From: a virus
Virus record (IMG/VR): IMGVR_UViG_3300005340_000055
Location: 1-40,573 of that record
Reading direction: 5' to 3' (one strand)
DNA: 40,573 nucleotides
Shown here: positions 1 through 7,823 of the stretch, piece by piece
How the letters are laid out: every line of letters starts with the position of its first letter
Numbering within the stretch: the stretch's first letter is position 1
Notes under the pieces: generated by a model
Told to the model about the DNA's origin: nothing
Databases searched by the model: none
The model's input: only the letters and a program-made list of their open reading frames with translations
Position numbers and translations under genes: made by a program

Positions 1-113
1 AAGTGGCGACGATGCCATTCCAGGCGATCGCAAACTTCTACGACCAACTCGACAACGCAAAGACCAAAGAGGACGACGATGGAAGCGAAGCTTCTGAAGA
101 CGACGCAGGCTGA
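1..113 (+). CDS. C-terminal end of an upstream phage protein, probably portal (partial)
   Basis: The frame read from base 3 is open and ends at TGA 111-113, giving a tail that finishes with an acidic, low-complexity stretch (KEDDDGSEASEDDAG). Its 5' part lies outside the window. The following gene starts inside it (ATG 79, 35-bp overlap), as expected in a packed head operon. Position just before a co-chaperonin, scaffold and capsid makes the portal protein the best guess, because portal normally precedes scaffold and capsid in podoviruses. That is inference from order only; the visible 36 residues carry no diagnostic motif. Confidence 0.55.
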   Translation, partial: VATMPFQAIANFYDQLDNAKTKEDDDGSEASEDDAG

Positions 114-462
114 GTACGTTCAAGGCACCTACAGCGGCAAGAACGAGAGCGGTTACCGCCCGATCGGGGACCGCATCCTGGTGCTGCCCGACACTGCTGC
201 GGAGAAGTCATCCGGCGGCGTGTTCATTCCGGAAAGCTCCGTGGAGCAGCAGAGCTATGCGGCTGAGACCGGCGTCATCATCGAGCTCGGCGATACGGCG
301 TTTACCTGGAACGCTGACCGCACGCGCCCGTTCACCGGCGAGAGGCCGAAGGCGGGCAATCGCGTGTTCTTCGACCGCTACTCCGGCGGCATCCTGAAGG
401 GGAAAGACGGCAAGCTCTACCGCTTCATGGACGACAAGGCGATCGGCGCGGTGAGCGCCTAG
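79..462 (+). CDS. GroES/Cpn10-like co-chaperonin
   Basis: A 127-residue protein whose residues from about 25 on match the GroES (Cpn10) pattern: GYRPIGDRILVLPD, then SSGGVFIPES, a Gly/Val-rich stretch (ETGVIIELG) and a basic hairpin ending KDGKLYRFMDD. GroES forms a seven-fold lid on GroEL. Phage versions such as T4 gp31 adapt host GroEL for folding of the major capsid protein. The N-terminal 24 residues are an extension that GroES lacks. The start at 79 is supported by GAGG six bases upstream. Its place between the presumed portal and the scaffold fits a role in capsid protein folding. Family call is firm; the specific client is inference. Confidence 0.8.
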   Translation: MEAKLLKTTQAEYVQGTYSGKNESGYRPIGDRILVLPDTAAEKSSGGVFIPESSVEQQSYAAETGVIIELGDTAFTWNADRTRPFTGERPKAGNRVFFDRYSGGILKGKDGKLYRFMDDKAIGAVSA

Positions 463-504
463 CACCTTCCACGCAACACACACACCGACACAAACGAGGC
501 AACG

Positions 505-1437
505 ATGAACGCACTGACTGGCGCGGCGCATACCGCCGCAGACGACGACACGGGCGACGACGTCGCCAAGATCGAGGAACGCGCCCGCCGCATCGGCTGG
601 GTGCCAAAAGAGGAATTCCGCGGCGATCCCGCGAAGTGGGCGCCGGCTGACGAGTTCCTGGAGCGCGGCGAGCGCACGCTGCCGATCCTCCTGGAACGCA
701 ACCGCAAGATCGACGACCGGCTCGGCAAGTCCGAGAAGGACAACAAGGCGCTGCGCGACCAGATCACCGAGATGAACGGCACGCTGAAGGAAGCGCGCGA
801 CACCTTCGTCGAGTTCCGCCAGCGCACCGCCAACGTCGAGCAGCGCGCCTACGAGCGCGCGCGCGCCGAGATCATGGCCGAACGCGATGCGGCGGTTGCA
901 GCCGCCGACCCGGCTGCGTTCCGGGCAGCAGATGCGGCGCTCACCGAACTGGACAAATCCAAGCCCGAGCCCGTCAAGGCGCCAAAGACGCCGGCGAAGG
1001 CCGACGGCGATGACGACGATACGACCCGGCGCGAAGAGCGTCGCGAGCCGGAGAGGCGCACGGAAGCCCCGCAGATCAGCGAGGCCGCGGCCCGCTGGAT
1101 CGAGGAGAACCCCTGGTTCAAGGCCGACACCAAGGCCGGCACGAAGGCGACCGCCCTGCACGGCGCGAACCTTGCCGCCGGCATGTCTGAAGAGGAAAGC
1201 CTCGAGGACGTGCGCGAGAGCATGGAAGCACTGCGTCCCGATCTCTTCGAGAACCCGCGCCGCGCCGCAGCTCCTGCCGTTCGCACGCCGACCGGCGGTG
1301 GCGGTCGCCAGCAGCGCGGCCGCGGCAAGACCTTCGATGACCTGCCGCAGGAAGCCAAGGACGCATACGCGCGTTTCCATCGGCAGGATCCGAAGTTCAC
1401 CAAAGACGACTATCTGCGCGACTACATATGGGACTGA
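505..1437 (+). CDS. Scaffold-like head assembly protein
   Basis: 310 residues, strongly charged. Residues 20-60 carry the motif GWVPKEEFRGDPAKW followed by a short FLERGE segment, found in many podovirus proteins encoded just before the capsid gene. Residues 65-130 are a predicted coiled coil (LGKSEKDNKALRDQ onward), then an Ala/Glu/Asp-rich linker, and a short basic C-terminus with an aromatic end (DDYLRDYIWD). Coiled-coil middle plus basic tail next to the capsid gene is typical of scaffolding proteins, which fill the procapsid and leave before DNA packaging. GAGG lies six bases before the ATG. Scaffold role is inferred from composition and position. Confidence 0.65.
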   Translation: MNALTGAAHTAADDDTGDDVAKIEERARRIGWVPKEEFRGDPAKWAPADEFLERGERTLPILLERNRKIDDRLGKSEKDNKALRDQITEMNGTLKEARDTFVEFRQRTANVEQRAYERARAEIMAERDAAVAAADPAAFRAADAALTELDKSKPEPVKAPKTPAKADGDDDDTTRREERREPERRTEAPQISEAAARWIEENPWFKADTKAGTKATALHGANLAAGMSEEESLEDVRESMEALRPDLFENPRRAAAPAVRTPTGGGGRQQRGRGKTFDDLPQEAKDAYARFHRQDPKFTKDDYLRDYIWD

Positions 1438-1484
1438 CACGCGCGGAACGGCGACGAGCACAACGCAACGGACAGGACGCAACG

Positions 1485-2120
1485 ATGACCGACACAACGA
1501 TTCCGCAGCGCGCGGTTCGCGCCACAGACACTCCGACGAACGACGCACCGCTACCGCTGCCGCCCATGCCGGACACAGATCCGCATGCCGGCGGGCAACC
1601 GACAGAACGCAATGTGCCCGAAGCGGCACTCGACGCACCGACGCACGACGACATGCCGGCCTTCGACGATCACGTCGCTGAACCGGATCCGTACGCGAAG
1701 ATCGAAGTGGCCGACCGGCCGCAGAATTTCGTTCGCGAACCATTCGGCGAGCCGCGCCTCAAGCTGCAGGCGCCGGCTCGCCGCGGTTACCGGCGGTACT
1801 GGTTCAACGACGAACCCGGACGCATCCAGCGCGCGCTTGGCGCGGGCTATTCGTTCGTCAAGGTCAATGGACGCAACACACGCAACGTCGTCGGCCGCGC
1901 AAAGAACGGCTCGGCGCAGGTTGCCTACCTGATGGAGATCCCGGAGGACTGGTTCCTTCAGGACGTCCGCCGCCAACAGGCCAAGGTTGACGAAATCGAC
2001 GACGCGATCCGCGGGGGCACCATCAACGAGAAGGGTGGCACGGCCACCAAAGACGGCGACAATCGCTACGTCCCGAAAGACGGCATTCGCTACGACCCAA
2101 GAGCGAGCCGCGACGGCTGA
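1485..2120 (+). CDS. Conserved phage head-region protein of unknown function
   Basis: 211 residues from ATG 1485, chosen because AGGA sits seven bases upstream and the junction resembles that of the preceding gene. A start at 1428 would add 19 residues but has no ribosome binding site. The first 70 residues are Pro/Asp/Thr-rich and probably disordered. Residues from about 75 on form a compact part with RRGYRRYWFNDEPGRIQRAL, then GAGYSFVKV and a motif around LMEIPEDWF, ending in a Lys/Asp-rich tail. Such proteins are common just before phage capsid genes, but I do not know a demonstrated function. A minor head or assembly role is inferred from position. Confidence 0.6.
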   Translation: MTDTTIPQRAVRATDTPTNDAPLPLPPMPDTDPHAGGQPTERNVPEAALDAPTHDDMPAFDDHVAEPDPYAKIEVADRPQNFVREPFGEPRLKLQAPARRGYRRYWFNDEPGRIQRALGAGYSFVKVNGRNTRNVVGRAKNGSAQVAYLMEIPEDWFLQDVRRQQAKVDEIDDAIRGGTINEKGGTATKDGDNRYVPKDGIRYDPRASRDG

Positions 2121-2162
2121 TCAGCGTACGTCGCCATTCACCCTGAACCTCAACTCCGCGAG

Positions 2163-2180
2163 GCGGCCCTTGGTGGCCGC
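2163..2180 (+). promoter_or_regulatory. Intergenic RNA hairpin before the decoration-type gene
   Basis: GCGGCC and GGCCGC pair around a six-base CTTGGT loop, followed by TTCTCGCATTTT and the ribosome binding site GGAG of the next gene. It resembles a weak Rho-independent terminator or an RNA processing/stability hairpin. Similar hairpins occur after the capsid gene and before the small beta protein gene. Confidence 0.5.
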
Positions 2181-2203
2181 TTCTCGCATTTTGGAGACGT
2201 GCA

Positions 2204-2782
2204 ATGGCGAATGCCAACACGCCGCAGGGGCTTCGCCCCGTCGGCAACGTCCCGGGCGCGCCCTATGCGGGCTCGGTCCGGTCCTACTCGGTGCCGTCTG
2301 GTGACGCCACCGCGATTCTGATCGGCGATCCCGTCAAGCTCGTCGGTACCGGTCAGACCATCAATGGCGAGGTCTACGCGGACGTCGCACGCGCGGCGAC
2401 CGGTGATGTGATCCTAGGCTCCTGCGTCGGCGTCGAGATGATCACGCGCGAGTCGACCATCTATCGCGAAGCCTCGACCCAGCGCATCATCAAGGTCGCG
2501 GACGATCCCAACGCCTTGTTCGAGGCGCAGGAGAACTCCGGCGGCACCGCGTTCACGGCGAACGACGTCGGCCTCAACTGCAACTTCATCGTTGCGGCCG
2601 GCTCGACCGTGACCGGCATGTCTGGCGTCGAGCTCGACACCTCGACCGAGGCCACGACCAACACGTTGGACCTCAAGATCGTCGGGCTCGCCCGCCGGCA
2701 GGACAACGCCATCGGTGCGAACGCCAAGTGGTTGGTTCGTATCAACCGTCACCAGTACGCCAACCAGGTCGCCGGCGTCTAA
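2204..2782 (+). CDS. Head decoration/cement-type protein
   Basis: 192 residues, beta-rich. The start MANANTPQGLRPVG, the central ALFEAQENSGG and the end ANAKWLVRINRHQ match a widespread family encoded immediately before Mu/podovirus-like capsid genes and usually annotated as a structural cement or decoration protein. Such proteins bind the outside of the capsid lattice and stabilise it. GGAG lies seven bases before the ATG, and a hairpin precedes it. It lies 36 bp before the major capsid gene, fitting co-expression at high level. Family recognition is from memory of the pattern; the decoration role is likely but not proven by sequence. Confidence 0.65.
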   Translation: MANANTPQGLRPVGNVPGAPYAGSVRSYSVPSGDATAILIGDPVKLVGTGQTINGEVYADVARAATGDVILGSCVGVEMITRESTIYREASTQRIIKVADDPNALFEAQENSGGTAFTANDVGLNCNFIVAAGSTVTGMSGVELDTSTEATTNTLDLKIVGLARRQDNAIGANAKWLVRINRHQYANQVAGV

Positions 2783-2818
2783 CCGCAGCCGAAAACTGCA
2801 AGAGAGGAGATCAGTATC

Positions 2819-3733
2819 ATGGCTGGCGGTATCATCACGACTGGCGCACATCCCAAGGCACTGTGGCCGGGCGTCAAGAACTGGTTCGGGCGTGCCTACG
2901 ACGAATACGAGGCGCAGTACCCGGACCTCGTCTCCGACGAGACTTCGGAGAAGGCATACGAGGAAGAGGTGGAGTCGACCGGGTTCGGTCTCGCCACCAC
3001 GAAGCCGCAGGGCGAGTCCATCACCTATGACTCGGATAGCCAGGGCATTACGTCGCGCTACACGCCCGTGGTCTACGGCATCGGCTACATCGTCACCGAG
3101 GAAGAGCTCGACGACAATCTGTACTCAGACGTATCGCGCCGGCGCGCGCCGGATCTCGCGTTCTCGCTTCGCCAGACCAAGGAGAACGTCGTCGCGAACA
3201 AGTTCAACCGTGCTTTCAACACCAGCTTTACCGGTGGTGACGGCAAGGCCCTGTGCGTGACCGATCACCCCTCGCTCTCGGGCAGCCAGTCGAACCGGCT
3301 GACCACGGATGCGGATTTCTCGGAGTCGGCGTGCGAGGACCTGGTGACCCAGATCCGTCTTGCGAAGAACTCGCGCGGCATGGCGATCCGGCTGCAACCG
3401 GTATCCTTGCATGTTCCCGTGCAGGTCGACTTCGAAGCGCATCGCGTCCTCGACAGCATCCTGCAGAACGACACGGCGAACAACGCGATCAATGTGCTGC
3501 GATCCACGAAGGTGATCCCGCAGGGCATCAAGTGCAACCAGTACTTCACGTCGGACAGCGCCTGGTTCATCAAGACCAACGCGCGCCACGGCATGAAGCT
3601 GTTCCAGCGCAAAGCCGTCTCCTTCAAGATGGACAACGACTTCGACACGTCCAACGCAAAGGCCAAGGCGACCGAGCGCTATTCGGTCGGCTGGACCGAC
3701 TGGCGCGGCTACTACGGCACCGCGGGCGTCTGA
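2819..3733 (+). CDS. Major capsid protein (HK97-like fold)
   Basis: 304 residues. Recognisable pattern of the Mu gpT-like/podoviral major head family: early YEAQYPDLVSD segment, central GIGYIVTEEELDD, the region FNTSFTGGDGKALCVTDHPSL and a C-terminal SVGWTDWRGYYGT. This protein forms the icosahedral shell. It carries no long N-terminal delta domain, in keeping with a separate scaffold protein encoded upstream. A good ribosome binding site (GGAG) precedes the ATG. A terminator-like hairpin follows the stop codon. The co-chaperonin at the left edge is a plausible folding partner. Confidence 0.85.
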   Translation: MAGGIITTGAHPKALWPGVKNWFGRAYDEYEAQYPDLVSDETSEKAYEEEVESTGFGLATTKPQGESITYDSDSQGITSRYTPVVYGIGYIVTEEELDDNLYSDVSRRRAPDLAFSLRQTKENVVANKFNRAFNTSFTGGDGKALCVTDHPSLSGSQSNRLTTDADFSESACEDLVTQIRLAKNSRGMAIRLQPVSLHVPVQVDFEAHRVLDSILQNDTANNAINVLRSTKVIPQGIKCNQYFTSDSAWFIKTNARHGMKLFQRKAVSFKMDNDFDTSNAKAKATERYSVGWTDWRGYYGTAGV

Positions 3734-3754
3734 TCGCCTAACGGGCTGATCCCG

Positions 3755-3783
3755 GAGGGGCGCCCGCAACGGCGTCCCTTCTC
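3755..3783 (+). promoter_or_regulatory. Hairpin downstream of the capsid gene (attenuator-like)
   Basis: GAGGGGCGCC pairs with GGCGTCCCTTCTC-type sequence around CGCAAC, with one G-T pair. It lies 22 bp after the capsid stop codon and is followed by a short T/C stretch. It may act as a partial terminator or 3'-end stabiliser that sets the capsid transcript apart from downstream genes. Confidence 0.5.
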
Positions 3784-3842
3784 CATCTCACCTTCGGACT
3801 TCCATCACCTGGACCCTCACGGGTCGAACGGGAGATTTTGCT

Positions 3843-4811
3843 ATGCCTATCGGCACCTCCAACTATCCCAACGGTTTCCTCAACGGCGTCACCATTCGTG
3901 GCGTCCCGATCCTGCAGACCAATCCCGGACGCGTGTTCTGGGTCAGCAACAACACGACCGGCCTGCTGCCCGGCCAGCGCGGCGGATCGAACGGCAACAA
4001 AGGCGATTTCAATTCCCCGCTCGCGACGCTTGCCGCCGCCGCTGCGCTTTGCGTTGCAAACCGCGGCGACATCATCGTGGTCAAGCCGGGCCATGCCGAG
4101 ACCGTGGCGAGCGCGACCGCGCTCGCGCTCAGCATCGCCGGCGTCGCCATCATCGGCCTTGGCGTCGGCAGCCAGCGGCCGAAGTTCACGCTCAACACGG
4201 CCAATACGGCGACCATCGCGGTGTCGGCCGACAACATCTCGATCCAGAACTGCCAGTTCTTCGGCAACTTCCTCTCCATCGCGGCGTGCTTCACGCTCAC
4301 GACGGCGAAGTGGTTCACGCTGCAGAACAACTATTTCTCCGACACCTCGGGCGTGCTGAACTTCCTCAACATCGTCAAATCGACCGGTGCGGCGAACACG
4401 GTGGACGGGCTCACGCTGGTCGGGAACGTCTGGAAGGGGCTCGGCACCACCTCGGTGAACTCGTTTGCGCTGGTCGCGGATGCGATCGACCAGGCGACGT
4501 TGCGTGACAACCGCATCCTCCTCACGCACGCGAACGACACCTCGAATCTGCTCAAGATGACGACGGGCGCCGCCACCAACCTCGAGGTCGGCGACAACGT
4601 TATCGTCAGCAAGCAGACCGCGAACACGGCCGGCACGTTGCTCGATGTCGGAGCGTCGTCCACCGGCTTTGTCTACCGCAACTTCGCCGGCACGCTGGTG
4701 ACCGCGGGCGACAAGCTCTTCACCACGACCGTCGGCATCTATCCGTTCGAAAACCGCGTCTCGGGCGTGGTCGGCGCCACCGGCTTCGTCATCCCGGCGG
4801 TCGACAGCTGA
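3843..4811 (+). CDS. Virion-associated right-handed beta-helix-like protein
   Basis: 322 residues, rich in Asn, Thr, Gly and Val, with repeating strand-turn units typical of a parallel beta helix (ADNISIQNCQFFGN, WFTLQNNYFSD, LTLVGNVWKG, ATLRDNRILLTH, NLEVGDNVIVS). The N-terminus has a conserved GNKGDFNSPLATLAAA segment seen in phage proteins of this position. Beta-helix proteins on virions often bind or cleave polysaccharide, but I see no clear catalytic residues, so a structural or adhesin role is as likely. It lies between the capsid gene and the fibre gene with its own ribosome binding site (GGAG). Function is open. Confidence 0.6.
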   Translation: MPIGTSNYPNGFLNGVTIRGVPILQTNPGRVFWVSNNTTGLLPGQRGGSNGNKGDFNSPLATLAAAAALCVANRGDIIVVKPGHAETVASATALALSIAGVAIIGLGVGSQRPKFTLNTANTATIAVSADNISIQNCQFFGNFLSIAACFTLTTAKWFTLQNNYFSDTSGVLNFLNIVKSTGAANTVDGLTLVGNVWKGLGTTSVNSFALVADAIDQATLRDNRILLTHANDTSNLLKMTTGAATNLEVGDNVIVSKQTANTAGTLLDVGASSTGFVYRNFAGTLVTAGDKLFTTTVGIYPFENRVSGVVGATGFVIPAVDS

Positions 4812-4838
4812 TCGTCCTCCATCGTCTGAACTTGCACG

Positions 4839-4858
4839 GCGGCGCCTTCGGGCGCCGC
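4839..4858 (+). promoter_or_regulatory. Stable 8-bp hairpin with TTCG tetraloop
   Basis: GCGGCGCC-TTCG-GGCGCCGC is a perfect 8-bp inverted repeat closed by the very stable UUCG loop. It is followed by GCTCATTTCTGG and the next gene's start, without a real T tract. Best read as an RNA stability or processing element or a weak terminator. Confidence 0.6.
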
Positions 4859-4878
4859 GCTCATTTCTGGAGGGCGGC

Positions 4879-5271
4879 ATGGCCAACACGATCACGAAGA
4901 CCACGCTCGAGGATGGTGTCCGCAATCTCGTCGTTCTCGTCAACATCTCGGGCGACGGATCGGGCGACGAATCCAAGACGCTGTTGATCGACCGCTCAAC
5001 CTATGCGCCGACGGACGGGCTCAAGCTTGTCGTGGTCGAGCTCAATGGAATGCTCGATGGCTTCACCGCCAAGCTTGAATTCGACGGCACCACCGATCTG
5101 CAAATCGCCGGAATGCCGAACGGTCAACAGTTCGAATTCGACTGGGATGAGGTCGGCGGCATCGCGTCATCAAAAGCAGGCGCCGGCTACAACGGCGATA
5201 TCCTGCTGACCACGACCGGGCTCGGCGCCAACGAGCGCGGCACCTTCACCCTCTTCATGCGCAAGGCCTGA
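4879..5271 (+). CDS. Small beta-rich conserved phage protein
   Basis: 130 residues with the start MANTITKTTLEDGVRNLV and an end in FTLFMRKA. Alternating hydrophobic strands and Gly/Asp turns suggest a single beta-sandwich domain. No cysteines, no signal peptide. Proteins with this start are frequent in the head-to-tail region of Rhizobiales and Burkholderia phages and are annotated as hypothetical. GGAGGG lies upstream of the ATG. The downstream fibre gene begins five bases after the stop, so the two are probably translated together. A virion component is likely by position; specific function unknown. Confidence 0.6.
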   Translation: MANTITKTTLEDGVRNLVVLVNISGDGSGDESKTLLIDRSTYAPTDGLKLVVVELNGMLDGFTAKLEFDGTTDLQIAGMPNGQQFEFDWDEVGGIASSKAGAGYNGDILLTTTGLGANERGTFTLFMRKA

Positions 5272-5276
5272 TCGCA

Positions 5277-7472
5277 ATGGCGCCGCGCACGACGTTTGCC
5301 GGCCTGACCGACGGGCTCAAGCCCGTCCCGCGTTTCCTCGACGAGATGTTCGCGGACACCGGCAAGCTTGGCACCATTCCGTGCACGGCGTCTGGCGCAA
5401 CCACGATCGCGTTGACACCGCTGAGCGCCGTCTTCGGCCCGACGATCTCGGCCTACAGCAACAATCTCCTGTTCTCGTTCATCGCGGTCGGAACACCGAG
5501 CGGCAACGTCACGGTCAACATCTCCGCAATCGGAGCAAAGAACCTCTATCAATCCGACGGCACGACGCAGGTCACGACGAACGGTCTTGCCTCCGGGTCT
5601 TTCAACCTCGCGGCATACTCCTCGGCTCTGAACAGCGGCGCCGGCGGCTTCTACCTCGTCAACAGCTCGGCCGCGAGCATCGTCGTCAAGGATTCGACGT
5701 TCACCGTCGTCGATGACGGCGACCAGACCAAGGCCTTCAAGTTCCAGCTTTCCGGCATCACGACCGGCAACACGCGGACCTGGACGGTTCCGGATGCGTC
5801 GTCGACGTTCGTTGGTACCGACACGACGCAGACGCTGACCGCCAAGACGCTGACGTCGCCCGCGATCGTGACCCCGAGCATCACCGGTGCGTTTCCCTTC
5901 CGCCTGCGCTCTCAAGGCGCCAATGCCTTTGATCTCGAGCTCAAGAACACCGAGACGCTGACAGCCAACCGGACGATTACGTTCGCTGTCACCGATGCCG
6001 ACAGCACGGTCACGCTCAAGGGCAACGCCAACTTCGGTGGCCCGTTCGCGATCGTCAGTCCCGGAACGGCAGGCCTGACCATCACCGCCGCCGGCGGGGC
6101 CGGCACGACGCTCAACATTCCGACCGCATTGACGCTGCCTGCCGTAGTGCAGGGCGATCTTTGGTATGGCTCCTCGGCCGGAGTGATCACGGCGCTGGCC
6201 AAGAACGCCAGTGCAACGCGCTATCTTTCGAACACCGGCACGACGAACAACCCGGCGTGGGCACAGATCGACGTCACGACTGGCATCACCGGCGCGGTAC
6301 CGGCTGCCAACGGCGGCACCGGCATCGCATCCTACGCGATCGGCGACCTCCTCTACGCGTCCGGCGCAACAGCACTGTCGAAGCTTGCCGACGTCGCGAC
6401 CGGCAACGCGCTGCTCTCCGGCGGCGTCACGACCGCGCCGGCCTGGGGCAAGGTCACGTCCTCGCATATGTCGGGGACGGCCAACCGGCTGTTCGGCACC
6501 GACGGGTCCGGCAATGGCACCAACGTCACGTTCCCGGCGGCGGGGCTTTCGATCTCGGCCGGCGCGCTGGTTCTGGCGAATGATCTCTCGGCGCTGGAGG
6601 GCTTGGGCAGCACCGGCTTTGCGGTGCGTACCACCACCGACACGTGGGCACAGCGCTCCCTCGCCAACGCCAGCGCGGGCCTGACCTGGACCAATGGTGA
6701 CGGCGTCTCGGGTAACCCGACGCCGGTCTTTGCCAATGACCTTGGTGCGATCGAGGCGCTGTCGTCGACCGGCATCCTAAAGCGCACCGGCACGGACACA
6801 TGGGCGCTGACCGGTGGCGTAGGTGATCTTGCGGCGGTCGCCGCCTATTCGCTGCTCGGCAACTTCACCGGATCGAGCGCGGCGCCGTCCGCGGCGACGA
6901 TCGGCGGCCTGACCCAGAAGGTGACCCCCGCGGGCACGGATCTGGTGCTGATCCAGGACCAGGCGGCGGGCGGCCAGCTCAAATATGCGACGGTCTCGTC
7001 GGTCGGTGCCTCGTCCGGCGTGTCGTCGATTGCGGGCAATACCGGAGCGTTCACGCTCGGGGTCGGTCTGACCAACGCGACCAATGATATTCGGGTCAGC
7101 CTTACGACACTCACCAACTACGCCGGGGCCAATGTAGCGCTTAATAGCGCTACGTATACCGATGGTCCGTCTGTTGCGCAGGGAACCACGGGAGTGTTTT
7201 TGGTTGTCGGCACCCTAACGCTTCTCGATAGTGCTGCCGGCGTCGCGTTCCAGCTCGTGCGCATATGGGATGGCACGACGACATACTCATCTGTCGCAAC
7301 AAATACTCCCGGCAGCAGCAATAATTCGAGCGTCACGCTCAGCGCGATTGTCACCAATCCAGCTGGCAATCTGCGGCTGTCGGCCAAATCGCAGAACGCC
7401 ACATCAAGAATTAGCTTTAACGACAGTGGGTTGAGCAAAGACAGCGGAATCGTGTGCGTGAGAATTGGATAA
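5277..7472 (+). CDS. Large tail fibre/appendage protein
   Basis: 731 residues. Residues about 35-130 form a beta domain (IPCTASGATTIALTPL... GAGGFYLV) that recurs in the small gene at 10191. Then come fibre-type modules: FKFQLSGITTGNTRTWTVPD, AANGGTGIASYAIGDLLYA, and two copies of a GS(T/S)GxxxRTxTDTWAxx unit. The last 110 residues look like a jelly-roll tip (TYTDGPSVAQGT). These modules are known from phage tail fibres and side fibres that trimerise. The tip-coding DNA is visibly less GC-rich and uses different codons, suggesting an exchanged receptor-binding end. It begins five bases after the previous stop. Fibre role is well supported; receptor unknown. Confidence 0.75.
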   Translation: MAPRTTFAGLTDGLKPVPRFLDEMFADTGKLGTIPCTASGATTIALTPLSAVFGPTISAYSNNLLFSFIAVGTPSGNVTVNISAIGAKNLYQSDGTTQVTTNGLASGSFNLAAYSSALNSGAGGFYLVNSSAASIVVKDSTFTVVDDGDQTKAFKFQLSGITTGNTRTWTVPDASSTFVGTDTTQTLTAKTLTSPAIVTPSITGAFPFRLRSQGANAFDLELKNTETLTANRTITFAVTDADSTVTLKGNANFGGPFAIVSPGTAGLTITAAGGAGTTLNIPTALTLPAVVQGDLWYGSSAGVITALAKNASATRYLSNTGTTNNPAWAQIDVTTGITGAVPAANGGTGIASYAIGDLLYASGATALSKLADVATGNALLSGGVTTAPAWGKVTSSHMSGTANRLFGTDGSGNGTNVTFPAAGLSISAGALVLANDLSALEGLGSTGFAVRTTTDTWAQRSLANASAGLTWTNGDGVSGNPTPVFANDLGAIEALSSTGILKRTGTDTWALTGGVGDLAAVAAYSLLGNFTGSSAAPSAATIGGLTQKVTPAGTDLVLIQDQAAGGQLKYATVSSVGASSGVSSIAGNTGAFTLGVGLTNATNDIRVSLTTLTNYAGANVALNSATYTDGPSVAQGTTGVFLVVGTLTLLDSAAGVAFQLVRIWDGTTTYSSVATNTPGSSNNSSVTLSAIVTNPAGNLRLSAKSQNATSRISFNDSGLSKDSGIVCVRIG
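7134..7153. repeat. 7-bp inverted repeat at a composition boundary
   Basis: GTAGCGC-TTAATA-GCGCTAC lies inside the fibre gene exactly where the sequence turns from GC-rich to visibly more AT-rich. It could be a relic of module exchange or chance coding sequence. Confidence 0.5.
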
Positions 7473-7478
7473 TCGGTC

Positions 7479-7823
7479 ATGCGCAACAGGAACGGCTACC
7501 GCAGCGGCGGGTTCTGGCGCATCGACGACCGCACCGGTTTTCGCGTGCGCGCCGACCGAACCGCCAAGGAATGGGACGGCACCATCGTCGCCCGCGAGGA
7601 CTTCGAGGAGCGCCATCCGCAGGACTTCGTGCGCGGTCGCCGCGACGAGATGCGTGTGCCGGATCCGCGTCCGGAGCCGGACGACATCACGCAAGCCGCG
7701 CCCGGCGGGCCGTTCATTCTGATCGAGCATGATGGCGACGGCACGGTCTCGATCGCGATCGCAGACGGCGATATCCGCATCTACGGCTCCGGCCCGGCCC
7801 AGATCACAGCGAGCGACCTCTGA
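7479..7823 (+). CDS. Conserved phage protein of unknown function
   Basis: 114 residues. Starts MRNRNGYRSGGFWRIDDRTG and continues with a basic region containing REDFEERHPQDFVRG, then a short C-terminal beta stretch (TVSIAIADGDIRIYG). The pattern is that of a small protein repeatedly found just before the gp4-like tail accessory gene in podoviruses, with no known activity. It overlaps the next start by one base (TGATG), so translation is coupled. A connector or assembly role is inferred only from its neighbours. Confidence 0.6.
   Translation: MRNRNGYRSGGFWRIDDRTGFRVRADRTAKEWDGTIVAREDFEERHPQDFVRGRRDEMRVPDPRPEPDDITQAAPGGPFILIEHDGDGTVSIAIADGDIRIYGSGPAQITASDL

Noticed and set aside
1428-1484. Longer start of the second capsid-region gene
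   Set aside because: ATG 1428 lies in the end of the scaffold gene without a ribosome binding site; ATG 1485 has AGGA at the right distance.
208-1743. 511-residue - strand open frame
   Set aside because: High-GC shadow of the GroES-like, scaffold and next genes, with Arg/Ala-rich composition and no motif or ribosome binding site.
3738-4976. 412-residue - strand open frame
   Set aside because: Antisense to the beta-helix gene; composition is Arg/Asp/Ala-rich without a recognisable fold.
5277-7472. Diversity-generating retroelement target
   Set aside because: No reverse transcriptase, template repeat or A-to-N pattern was found in the window; the fibre tip differs in composition, not by adenine-specific changes.
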